A DNA stretch of 46,301 bases from Fidelibacterota bacterium (GTDB lineage: Bacteria; Fidelibacterota; UBA2242). The position numbers were made by a program, and so were the translations under genes. A model generated the notes under the pieces. The model saw only the letters and a list, made by a program, of their open reading frames with translations, had not been told where the DNA came from and ran no database searches. Numbering within the stretch: position 1 is the stretch's first letter; every line of letters begins with the position of its first letter. This document shows positions 26,140 through 34,158 of this stretch, in pieces. The stretch is from contig JADHYC010000012.1 of NCBI GenBank assembly GCA_016782645.1, positions 1-46,301 on the forward strand. The letters are read 5' to 3'.

Positions 26140-27423
26140 ATGGCAAATGAATTAACAGGGTCTGTAAACTTAAAGATTAAGCACTGGCAAACTAAAATGT
26201 TCTGGTTGATGTGGATTACTTATGCATCATTTTACCTTGGCAGAGTAAACTTCTCTGTTGCTATTCCGGGAATAATGCAAGAATTTAGTCTATCAAAAAC
26301 AAGTTTAGGCGCAGTTGCAAGTGCGTTATTTGCATTATATGCAATAGGGCAATTCATCAATGGACAACTGGGAGATAAATTGAACTCTCGAAGAATAATT
26401 TCAATTGGTCTGTTATCATCAGCAGTATTGAATATTTTTTTCGGTCTTACCGGTGGAATAATAGGCCTGATGATCGTTGTTTGGGGATTGAATGGATATT
26501 TCCAGTCAATGGGTTGGGGTCCAACAGTAAAGGCGATGGCAAATTGGTTTCCAAGGAATGTAAGGGGCAAAATTGCCGGGCGTCTTGGTACATGCTATAT
26601 TATTGGAGGAGCTCTTTCATGGCTGTTGGCTGGAACTATTATTAAATATTTTAATTGGCGCTTTACTTTCTGGTTCCCTTCATTAATAATGATGGCTATT
26701 GCAGTTCATTGGTATATACGCGCAAGAAATGCACCCGAAGAAATAGGGCTACCCAGCTTAGAGGACCAAGAAAAAGGCATTGAAAATTCCGAAATTCGCA
26801 AAGATGAGCACATCGGCTTCCGAAAAACTTTAAAAATAACTCTGGCAAATCCATATATATGGTTTGCTGCATTTGGGTTGTTTGGGCTTAACATTGTTCG
26901 TTACGGTTTTATGACATGGGCACCAACATATATGTTTGAGGAACAGGGGGCGACGATATCCATGGCTACATATAAAGCTGTTGCTTTCCCTCTTGCCGGA
27001 GTGTTAGGTGCCATATTCGCTGGCTGGGTATCTGATAGAGTATTTAAAAATCGTAGAGCTCCAGTTGCATTTATTATGTTAATTTTGTTAGCTTTATTCT
27101 GTTATCTATTTAGAATAATTCCAGGTGAAAATTGGATCATTAGTTTGATAATTTTAATGCTGATTGGTTTCTTTACTTTTGGACCCCATATATTAATAGT
27201 AGCTGCTCTACCTGTCGATTTAGGTTCACGTAAAGCTGCTTCATCTGTAACAGGTTTTATAGATGCTATCGGTTATGCAGGAGCGAGCTTAACCGCGGTA
27301 GGAGCCGGGTTTTTGATAGAAAAGTTTAGCTGGGATGCCGCTTTTTACTTCTGGATATTCGGCGCAATCATGGCTGCGGTTATGATGGTATTTGTATGGA
27401 AATTCGAGATGAAAAAAGGATAG
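26140..27423 (+). CDS. OPA-family MFS transporter (glycerol-3-phosphate/organophosphate:phosphate antiporter type)
   Basis: The 427-residue protein has twelve predicted helices. The opening helix contains YASFYLGRVNFSVAIPG, where the arginine corresponds to a phosphate-binding residue in GlpT-like proteins. GYFQSMGWGPTVKAMANWFP, typical of organophosphate:phosphate antiporters (GlpT, UhpT, UhpC), follows. Further family features are LGTCYIIGGALSW and a C-terminal PVDLGSRKAASSVTGFIDAI. It should exchange an organophosphate for inorganic phosphate across the inner membrane. AAGGAG precedes the ATG. Placed between a TagD-like enzyme and a porin, it probably supplies that enzyme's substrate, for instance glycerol phosphate. 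Confidence 0.85.
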   Translation: MANELTGSVNLKIKHWQTKMFWLMWITYASFYLGRVNFSVAIPGIMQEFSLSKTSLGAVASALFALYAIGQFINGQLGDKLNSRRIISIGLLSSAVLNIFFGLTGGIIGLMIVVWGLNGYFQSMGWGPTVKAMANWFPRNVRGKIAGRLGTCYIIGGALSWLLAGTIIKYFNWRFTFWFPSLIMMAIAVHWYIRARNAPEEIGLPSLEDQEKGIENSEIRKDEHIGFRKTLKITLANPYIWFAAFGLFGLNIVRYGFMTWAPTYMFEEQGATISMATYKAVAFPLAGVLGAIFAGWVSDRVFKNRRAPVAFIMLILLALFCYLFRIIPGENWIISLIILMLIGFFTFGPHILIVAALPVDLGSRKAASSVTGFIDAIGYAGASLTAVGAGFLIEKFSWDAAFYFWIFGAIMAAVMMVFVWKFEMKKG

Positions 27424-27427
27424 AGAT

Positions 27428-28453
27428 ATGATAAAAAAAATAAAACAATTTTTAATCCTGATATTATTTTTGGGCATAGTCACAAATATTCGATTACTTG
27501 GTCAGGCAGAGTTTCAATTTACATTACAATCATGGGCAACATATACGACATATGAGCATTCGGCAGATTCAACGACAACTCAATTGGGCTTTGGTATCCG
27601 ACGCGCCAGGCTTCGCGGAAAAATGACAAAAGGCAAAGCGACCGGTTTTGTTCAATATGATGCTTATACCGGTAATATGATGGATGCACAAATCGACTAC
27701 AGTTTAACAGAAAATATAAAAATCAGGATGGGTCGATTTGTTGGCGCCGGGAGTCAGGCTGGAGGACATACATCGCATACTGCCATCGATTTTGCCGAAA
27801 GATCTATCGTGGGAAGACTTTGGGCAAGTGCAGTCGGACGATCAGACTACCGGACATATGGATTTTCATTAATGGGAAAAGTCAGATTTTTAGATTACCA
27901 GGTGTTAGCGCAAAACGGTGACGGATTCCTCAACTTGAAGCCCTATGGAACAAAATCGAGTAATTCCGACAAGGATACCGGTTCTATTCCCCAGTTAGAT
28001 TTTTTGGTTTCTACAAAGTTATATAACGGGATATCGATGGGTTTGCACTATGGTCTCCCTAATGAAAACCGCATCAATATTTCTTCAATGACTGGATTTT
28101 TCTATATAAAACCAAATGATTACAGTAGGGGAAAACTAAGGGGCAAATTTGATTTTGCAAGAGTGGATTCAGTATCGTCAGGTATTGTTACACTTGGATA
28201 TGCAATAAAGTGTTTCTATAAATTAACTGAAAAGATAGAAATAGGAGCCGGATATGAACGCTGGGATCCCAATGTTAATGCAGATAAAAATGCCTTTGGT
28301 AATATTTTAGTTGGATTAAACTATTCACCCGATCCGGAACATTGGAGGGATACCTTATTCAAATTGGCAGCAACGTTTAAAACTGCTGAAGCAGAAGGTC
28401 AGCCGTACGATCCATTTATCGTGCATTTTATCTGGCAGGTTTATATGCATTAG
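27428..28453 (+). CDS. Porin of the phosphate-selective OprP/OprO-like group
   Basis: The 341-residue protein has a signal peptide (about 1-25, ending RLLGQ). It continues as a 16-strand-type barrel with QLGFGIRRARLRGKMTKGK near the N-terminus, followed by DAQIDYSLTENIKIRMGRF, the typical opening of phosphate-selective porin O/P proteins, here shorter than the usual 400 or more. Pairs of aromatic residues close predicted strands, and the protein ends WQVYMH. It starts 4 nt after the OPA transporter stop, so outer- and inner-membrane transport genes are paired. A broken paralogue covering the last third is at 32097-32489. Confidence 0.78.
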   Translation: MIKKIKQFLILILFLGIVTNIRLLGQAEFQFTLQSWATYTTYEHSADSTTTQLGFGIRRARLRGKMTKGKATGFVQYDAYTGNMMDAQIDYSLTENIKIRMGRFVGAGSQAGGHTSHTAIDFAERSIVGRLWASAVGRSDYRTYGFSLMGKVRFLDYQVLAQNGDGFLNLKPYGTKSSNSDKDTGSIPQLDFLVSTKLYNGISMGLHYGLPNENRINISSMTGFFYIKPNDYSRGKLRGKFDFARVDSVSSGIVTLGYAIKCFYKLTEKIEIGAGYERWDPNVNADKNAFGNILVGLNYSPDPEHWRDTLFKLAATFKTAEAEGQPYDPFIVHFIWQVYMH

Positions 28454-28577
28454 AGTTTTCACAAGAAATTATCTCAACAATATCTTTTTCTATTAATCGC
28501 GGAAATTTGTTCATTATCCCGGAAAAACGTAACAGGAATGTCTGCTAAAAACCTTTGAAGTCCGCAACAATCAGATT

Positions 28578-28787
28578 TTAATTACCGGTAAAATCAACGG
28601 TATCTTTTGGTTCTGTATGCTCCTTTTTTCCAAAACCGCTGAGGATCAAAAAAAGCCCGATCAATATCAGTATAACCGGCCAATATCGGAAATAGATGCA
28701 AAAACGGGCGTAAAATATTAATGCAAGCGTTACCAGGATACCGCCGGGTATCCAGAGCGCGTTACCTTTCGGTGCAAAGAGAAACAT
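28578..28787 (-). pseudogene. Truncated paralogue of the LiaF/DUF5668-like membrane protein
   Basis: These 69 codons match the last third of the intact protein at 4602-5111: ALWIPGGILVTLALIFYARF against KLWIPGTILVLLSVIFYAQF, then FRYWPVILILIGLFLIL against FRYWPIILILLGIYLIL. Homology stops exactly at the end of the neighbouring IS derivative (28790), so the 5' two thirds were removed by insertion or an IS-linked deletion. No matching N-terminal half is visible on the other side of the element. The ATG at 28787 is probably accidental. Confidence 0.8.
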
Positions 28788-28789
28788 TA

Positions 28790-29346
28790 AACACCGATTT
28801 TCACAGGGTTAATAATCGTCGCAAATACACCTAATCAAGGAGTCCAGACAATTTGAATGGTTTTGTTATTCAGCCAGGGTACTTGAATTGGTCTATTTAA
28901 CTTATCAAAACTCATTAGTATCATATTGTGTGCCCTTTTTCTTGGAGATTTAGGATTCGCAAAGTACTCAGCATGACTAATTTTTTCTTTGGTTGTAGTA
29001 TTATTAAGACATCTATACATGTGTGAATAACATAATATATTGAAATAAAAGTCAAGATATATTTTATTGAAAGGCTATTATATGGAGGATAATATATATA
29101 AATTGTATGAATAAATAAGATATTCGCAATTATATCAACGATAATATAATCGTCATTTAAATATTATTATCGTCATAAAGATACATAAGAATTTGATTCA
29201 CAAAAATGAAATGTTGAGATAGTAATAGATAATATTTACCATTATTACGACGAGAAAAATATTCGAAGTACCCGGAAATATATAAAGAAACTCTTTATGA
29301 GTTAGGTTTTATTATGACTTCTATAGCAACTGTGAAAATCGGTGTT
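28790..29346 (-). mobile_element. Internally deleted insertion sequence (MITE-like), with perfect 17-bp terminal inverted repeats
   Basis: AACACCGATTTTCACAG at 28790-28806 is repeated in inverse orientation as CTGTGAAAATCGGTGTT at 29330-29346, defining a 557-bp element. Inside, a short minus-strand frame joins the first codons of a transposase to its last 30 or so codons. The right-end 152 bp (28790-28941) match the truncated copy at 31574-31725 without gaps and with about seven mismatches. A TTGACT box lies upstream of the frame. It cannot encode an active transposase and would need one in trans. I see no convincing target duplication at the borders. Confidence 0.82.
28835..29020 (-). pseudogene. 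Transposase remnant with central deletion
   Basis: The 61 codons join an N-terminal piece (MYRCLNNTTTKEKISHAEYF, then ANPKSPRK) to the C-terminal piece LNRPIQVPWLNNKTIQIV, shared with the copy at 31628. The junction lies at a GAAAAAGGGCACA sequence like that in the other copy, suggesting deletion at short homology. The normal TGA stop after IQIV is changed to TGG, adding three residues. All catalytic residues are gone. Confidence 0.75.
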
Positions 29347-29613
29347 AAAAGTAAAAAATGAATAGATTGCTCCAGTTAGGGCGATTCTACTTACTGGATA
29401 CTCGCTACTGGCTACTGGTAAGGAACTGTTTATCGTCAGGAGAATCCTACATATCAGCATAATAAATTATGGTTTTAGACTAAGCTCAATATTATCAAGA
29501 TCAGGATATTGAGATAACAGCTGCCTGTCACTGGGGAATTTATTCAGGTGAATATAACCCGTAGTGATCTTTAACCGATTCATCAGTTTTTCAGGTTTAT
29601 GGACAGACTCTAG
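29347..29613. other. Spacer between the IS derivative and the symporter gene
   Basis: No supportable complete gene. It holds a repetitive string (29392-29419, units of CTACTGG/TACTCG). After the stop of the symporter gene, the same minus-strand frame remains open for about 46 codons (to about 29474), including NRLKITTGYIHLNKFPSDRQ. This could be a protein remnant or chance; I do not recognise it. Confidence 0.35.
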
Positions 29614-31170
29614 TTAAGGTGTTTCCATTCCTAAATGTTGTGCCCACTCAGGAAAAACACCGGGATCAATCGAGAATACTACTGTTCCAATGAGGTAAAA
29701 CAACACCGTGATAATGATAATACCAATAATGTTGATAAATATGCCGACCCTTGCCATTTCTGAAATTCTGATTCGTCCACTCCCGAATACAATTGCATTG
29801 GGTGGAGTGGCAACAGGCATCATAAATGCGCAAGATGCAGAAATAGTTGCAGGAATCATAAGCAACAGAGGATTGGTTTTCATCGCAATAGCAACCGATG
29901 CTAATATTGGAAGAATCATTTCCGTTGTCGCAGTGTTTGATGTCAGTTCTGTTAAAAATGTTAGCCCAAAACAGATAATAATAATCATAATAATTGGTGG
30001 CATTCCAGCAAGACCACTAAATTGATTCCCAATGAATACTGAAAGTCCTGTAACCTGAAATCCCTTTGCTAAAGCAAAACCGCCGCCGAAAAGTAGTACT
30101 ATATTCCAGGGAAGCTTTGTGATGACATCTGTTCCCATAACGGTCGAATATTTTGTGCCTTTGGTTCGAGTTGGGATTAGAAACATAAGCATTGCCATAA
30201 ATATTGCAACAGTAGCATCATCAATCAGGTCAGGATTAGGAAGCAGTTGAGACCATCCCGGTACCGAGACAAAACCTATGATTAGCTTTTTTCTAAACAC
30301 CCATAAAATAGCAGTCAAAGAAAAAATGATGAGTACAGATTTTTCCTCAAAACCCATGGGACCTAATTCTTTATACTCTTTGTTTACAATAGCTCTGTCA
30401 ACAATCAGGCTCGATGGGAGACGAAAAAATATCTTGGTGAGTGTTAACCAGACTACGAATAACATAACAGCAGATATTGGTAATCCCATTATAAACCATG
30501 TACCAAATGCAATCGGTTCAGCTTGTGTGAATGTTATTTGAAAAATTCTTGCAAATGAAAGATTTGGGGGAGTTCCTACTAAAGTAGCAATACCTCCTAG
30601 GGAACACCCATAGGCGATGCCAAGCATTAAACATGTTGTGAATTTGCGTGTTTCTGCAACATTAAAATTCTCCTCCATTTTTAAGACAATGGCGAGACCA
30701 ATCGGAACCATCATAATAGCAGTAGCCGTATTGGATATCCACATAGATAAAAATGATGAAGCTATCATAAATCCTAAGACAATTTTGTTAGGTCCTCCGC
30801 CTATAAATCTTATGATAAAAAGAGCTATCCGTCTATGGAGGTTCCACTTTTCCATAGTCAGAGCAATCATGAATCCCCCAAGGAAAAGGAAAATAGTACT
30901 ATTGAAATATATAGGAGCAGTGGCGTTGCTTTCCAAGATGCCCAATAATGGATAAAGAAGCATTGGCAGCAGAGCGGTGGCAAACAAGGGAATAGCATCC
31001 GTTATCCACCATACAGCCATGAGAATTGCCACTGCTGCCATGCGGGTTAAAATATGGTTTTCCGGGTCAAAATTGAAGAACAGCAACACTATGAAGAACA
31101 GAACAGTACCTAAAATTAAACCTATCTTCTGAGTTGTACTCTTTCCATGCGCTAATTTTTCTTTGTCCAA
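29614..31170 (-). CDS. DASS/SLC13-family sodium:anion (dicarboxylate) symporter
   Basis: The 518-residue protein has 11-12 predicted membrane helices and both signature SNT motifs of divalent-anion:Na+ symporters: SNTATAIMMVPI in the first half and TSNTATTEMILPI in the second. GGFMIALTMEKWNLHRR, LVGTPPNLSF and MMPVATPPNAIVFGSG are also family landmarks. Members import succinate, malate, citrate or sulfate; which one cannot be told here. The start is TTG 31170, supported by AAGGAGA 8 nt upstream. The gene is intact although surrounded by IS remnants and broken genes. It has no operon partners. Confidence 0.9.
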   Translation of the reverse strand: MDKEKLAHGKSTTQKIGLILGTVLFFIVLLFFNFDPENHILTRMAAVAILMAVWWITDAIPLFATALLPMLLYPLLGILESNATAPIYFNSTIFLFLGGFMIALTMEKWNLHRRIALFIIRFIGGGPNKIVLGFMIASSFLSMWISNTATAIMMVPIGLAIVLKMEENFNVAETRKFTTCLMLGIAYGCSLGGIATLVGTPPNLSFARIFQITFTQAEPIAFGTWFIMGLPISAVMLFVVWLTLTKIFFRLPSSLIVDRAIVNKEYKELGPMGFEEKSVLIIFSLTAILWVFRKKLIIGFVSVPGWSQLLPNPDLIDDATVAIFMAMLMFLIPTRTKGTKYSTVMGTDVITKLPWNIVLLFGGGFALAKGFQVTGLSVFIGNQFSGLAGMPPIIMIIIICFGLTFLTELTSNTATTEMILPILASVAIAMKTNPLLLMIPATISASCAFMMPVATPPNAIVFGSGRIRISEMARVGIFINIIGIIIITVLFYLIGTVVFSIDPGVFPEWAQHLGMETP

Positions 31171-31573
31171 AAAAATTCTCCTTTATCTATTTCAAGCTAT
31201 ATAACGGTAAAGCATGAAGTACGCGAGTCATAGCGCAATTGCTTTGCTTCTCGATAATTGGCTGGAAAATCCTCAAAATTCACGTTTATTGAGTAGCTCA
31301 CTGCATTACTTCTATGCCCTGGTTGAACTAAGCCCGGCAGCTGCCGGGGCAGCCCGTCGGTAAAACAACATAATAAATCTCTTCTTTAGTATTTCTGTTA
31401 GTCTATCCATCTTATCTTAATCTACTGATTTTCAGTGGAAATTACACAAAAAAGAAAGGACAGATATGACATCACTACAAAAACGGATCATCATCTACGC
31501 CCGGGTCGGGCAGGCAAGCCCCGACGCTGCGCGATCAGGCTTGAAGTAGGTTCGGCAATCTGCGGTTTTATTT
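31171..31573. other. Intergenic stretch with GC-rich patches and a possible recombinase-like micro-ORF
   Basis: This 403-nt gap is GC-richer than its surroundings in two places. CCCGGCAGCTGCCGGG (31333-31348) is a perfect 16-bp palindrome. Around 31506-31530 a GTCGGG/CCCGAC inverted repeat lies inside a 27-codon frame (31466-31549) preceded by AAAGGA and reading MTSLQKRIIIYARVG. That resembles the first residues of serine recombinases before it diverges and stops. Most likely debris of another mobile element. Confidence 0.35.
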
Positions 31574-32120
31574 AACACCGATTTTCACAGGGTTAATAAT
31601 CGTCACAAATACACCTAATCAAGGAGTTCAGACAATTTGAATGGTTTTGTTATTCAGCCAGGGTACTTGAATTGGTCTATTTAACTTATCAACACTCATT
31701 AGTATCGGAGTATGTGCCCTTTTTCGTATTTTGACGTAAAACTTATCACCGGTATATACTATCTTTCCTGGCATATTAACAAACTTTCTAAAGATTGTTG
31801 GAGCAAGAGCATTTTCAAAACGTCTCATGTCTTTTGAAAATCTATGGTATAAAGTATCTGCAATAAACGTCCATAAAATATCAAAATGAATCATGATCAT
31901 TAAGGGCGAGGAAAGAGCATTCAGATTAAAAAACGAGACCAACTCTGATATTTTGTTCTCAATATGCCAGCGTTTTGCATAAACTAACAAAATCCCTGAC
32001 AGTTTTATTTTCTCATTATTTGTTATAATAAAGGTTGGATTTTTCCTGCCATGCTTTTTTACTACAATTTGACGAAAACTGTTTTTACAATCTTTTAGAG
32101 TTACTATCTCTTCACAGACT
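31574..32120 (-). mobile_element. Truncated insertion sequence, right end plus 3' part of transposase
   Basis: The right end starts with the same terminal repeat (AACACCGATTTTCACAG at 31574-31590) as the element at 28790. It then encodes the C-terminal third of a transposase. The left end is missing: the element gives way between about 32100 and 32140 to a porin fragment on the opposite strand. No left inverted repeat is found nearby. Confidence 0.78.
31628..32120 (-). pseudogene. DDE-type transposase, C-terminal fragment
   Basis: The reading frame is open from about 32138 to the TGA at 31628. Recognisable parts are FRQIVVKKHGRKNPTFIITN, then YAKRWHIENKISELVSFFNL (the Y-x2-R-x3-E pattern around the last catalytic glutamate of IS4-like DDE transposases) and LNRPIQVPWLNNKTIQIV at the end. 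The first two catalytic aspartates would lie upstream and are missing. No credible start codon exists, so this is a fragment. The IS family cannot be named from this piece. Confidence 0.75.
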
Positions 32121-32489
32121 AATACATTTTTATATTTTCACCCACATAATTACAAAAAGGGCAGTTTCAGGGGAAAATTTGATTTTAGTCAGGTCGCAGA
32201 TAATACTGGAGAATCGACGGTAACTTCTTTTGGTTATAGAATAATGGGTTTTTATAAATTAACTGACAAATTGGAAATTGGATCGCGCTATGAGATATGG
32301 GATCCCGATAAAAATTCGAATAATGATGCATTTGGCAATATCACCGTTGGAGCAAATTATTCGCCCGACCCGGAACACTGGAAAGATATGCTGTTCAAAA
32401 TATCAGCAACGTTTAAAACTTCTGAAGTAGAAAATCAGCCGTTCGATCCGTTTATCGTGCATTTTGTCTGGCAAGTTTATATGCATTAA
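32097..32489 (+). pseudogene. C-terminal fragment of a porin paralogous to 27428-28453
   Basis: From about 32097 the frame aligns with the last 130 or so residues of the intact porin: RVTISS against RINISS, GSFRGKFDFSQV against GKLRGKFDFARV, then YSPDPEHWKDMLFKISATFK against YSPDPEHWRDTLFKLAATFK and PFDPFIVHFVWQVYMH at the end. The N-terminal 200 residues and signal peptide are absent, replaced by the truncated IS. An internal ATG at 32244 is unlikely to matter because no signal sequence follows it. Confidence 0.85.
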
Positions 32490-32704
32490 TGTGAATAAAA
32501 CAAAATGGTTTTTCCCTTCAGGCGAATAATTATTTGTAAATGGAATATAATAAACAAGAAAGTAGTTTAATAACTTCCACATTCATGAAATACTCATTAG
32601 AAAACGATGAATTGACAGTTTAAAATCTCTTAATAGAGATGACCCTGGCAAGCGAATCAATTCAATATATGATTAAACTCACTATATAGTAATTCAATAT
32701 GTTC

Positions 32705-33088
32705 TTAAGCATATTGGATCTTTTTCATGACGTCCAGATCGTTGATTATTAATTTTTCATTAAACGGCTGATCGTTAAATAAAGCTCGTAAAATACCTGT
32801 AAAATAATCCGCTACATCTCGTTTATCGTAATTAATATTTGTATATCTTTGTCCAAGAAACATCTTTTTTATTATTTTCAGAATCCCCTTTTTTGAAAGC
32901 ATCTTTTGGAAATCTTTTATCATTCTTTTAAAACCTTTCCTCGGAACTTTTGCCAGCGGACCTACCAGCAGAGTCGACAAACCACCAAGATGGGAAAGTG
33001 TTTTTGAGTCCTTGAAAAAAAGCTTATTTCCCCTGCTTATAAGTAAAATATTAACGAGTTTAGCGGTGTCGTAGCGTTTCTTTTTCAT
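32705..33088 (-). CDS. Hypothetical protein (possibly a gene fragment)
   Basis: I do not recognise this 127-residue protein. It is basic and without signal peptide or membrane helices. Readable features are HLGGLSTLLVGPLAKVPRKG, a lysine-rich middle, and an acidic-aromatic C-terminus including DVADYFTGILRALFNDQPF. It starts 2 nt after the stop of the hypothetical frame at 33091-33369 and follows the truncated nucleotidyltransferase in the same direction. It could be the downstream half of a frameshifted gene. The 215 nt between it and the porin fragment hold no gene I can support. Confidence 0.4.
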   Translation of the reverse strand: MKKKRYDTAKLVNILLISRGNKLFFKDSKTLSHLGGLSTLLVGPLAKVPRKGFKRMIKDFQKMLSKKGILKIIKKMFLGQRYTNINYDKRDVADYFTGILRALFNDQPFNEKLIINDLDVMKKIQYA

Positions 33089-33090
33089 GC

Positions 33091-33369
33091 CTATTCTGAC
33101 AACATCTTTTTGTACATCGTTAGGAATGGCATCCCATTTATAGAATTTTCAAAGGAAACCGTTTTCTCGTTAAACAATCGGGTTAGAACGAGATTGTCGT
33201 ATATTGCAAAAAATGAACTCCCCAGACACAAACCATCACTTGTCCAGTTAAACCGACCACCTATCCTTGAACTGGATTCACTCATGATCTGATTCTGTTC
33301 ACTTAACCAAATCGCGGTACCAGAGAATACGCCACTGTATTTATCAATATAAGGAATGAATTCATCCAT
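33091..33369 (-). CDS. Hypothetical fragment fused downstream of the truncated nucleotidyltransferase
   Basis: Taking ATG 33367-33369 as the first codon gives 92 residues: MDEFIPYIDKYSGVFSGTAI, later RIGGRFNWTSDGLCLGSSFF. I do not recognise the family. The frame also extends upstream, out of frame, into the nucleotidyltransferase fragment, but that part is a shifted reading of homologous DNA and not real protein. The junction lies right after the LYW-stop of the nucleotidyltransferase remnant, so two unrelated sequences were joined here. Likely a pseudogene piece. Confidence 0.35.
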   Translation of the reverse strand: MDEFIPYIDKYSGVFSGTAIWLSEQNQIMSESSSRIGGRFNWTSDGLCLGSSFFAIYDNLVLTRLFNEKTVSFENSINGMPFLTMYKKMLSE

Positions 33370-33373
33370 GAAG

Positions 33374-33691
33374 TTACCAGTAGAGAAAATCTTCGTTTCT
33401 GAAATATTCGCGGGTAAGCCAAAGTGAGTAAACAGTATTTGTAGAAGAGAAATCTGGATTATCAATATACAATATACTCAAATTTCTATAATGATATCTG
33501 TATTTTTGAATAATTTTTTCTTTTAGATACCCTACAACAATTACAACTTCATTCACCTCGTAGCGGTTTAGAGCATCAAGCTGATATTCGATTGTTGGCT
33601 TATTCCCAATGTAGATCAAACATTTTGGGATACTGTTAGCTAGGGGAGCAAGACGTTTTTCTGCACCAGCTGCTAGAATTACAGATTTCAT
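33374..33691 (-). pseudogene. N-terminal fragment of a LicC-like nucleotidyltransferase
   Basis: The 105 residues match the start of the intact enzyme at 22890-23630 at roughly 60 percent: EYQLDALNRYEVNEVVIVVG against EYQLDALDHYGVNDVLIVIG, and STNTVYSLWLTREYFRNEDF against TTNTVYSLWLARDYFENEDF. It breaks off at FLYW just before the NADVIF metal site, so it cannot be active. It keeps its normal ATG, preceded by AAGG about 8 nt upstream. Confidence 0.82.
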
Positions 33692-34158
33692 CTCGCCTTT
33701 CCTTATAGCTTTTTGGAATTTCGTTTCTTATAGTCAATTTCTTACAACCAACTCAATAGTGAATTTTAAAATACCTTCAATGGAACCTAAATTAATTCCT
33801 TTTTAATTAGTTTAATAAAACATTTATCGGCATAGAACACACTTAAATCACTTTTTAACAGCATAATTTGAGAAAAGCTTCTTATACTGAAAACGGATCT
33901 CTTATACCATGTAATCTATATTGTGTCCTGATTTTCTAAATTAAATGTTGCTTTACCATGTCGAGTTAATTTTATCTCAAAAATTATGTTTACTCTGGAT
34001 AACATCCTTATTTAATCGACAGTCATCTCTATTCAGTCCCGCTGTATCTGGATCGAGACTAGATTGGAAAGGTATTAATTGTTATCCACTGGTTAAATCT
34101 CTCAATTGGTTAATCAGAGAACAGTAGCATAATATCTTCATTGATAACCGTGCTTAAT
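33692..34158. other. Intergenic region with no supportable gene
   Basis: 467 nt of AT-rich sequence between the broken nucleotidyltransferase and the methyltransferase. The 60-codon plus-strand frame at 33945-34127 has no start signal and no recognisable family. Confidence 0.5.

Noticed and set aside
29120..29180. Repeated ATCGTCAT units within the IS derivative as a CRISPR-like or iteron array
   Set aside because: Only two imperfect units with irregular spacing in very AT-rich DNA.
32035..32223. 62-codon plus-strand frame at the IS/porin junction
   Set aside because: It is a shifted frame across two recognisable fragments, the transposase on the minus strand and the porin in another frame.
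33945..34127. 60-codon plus-strand frame
   Set aside because: No start signal, no recognisable family, surrounded by noncoding sequence.
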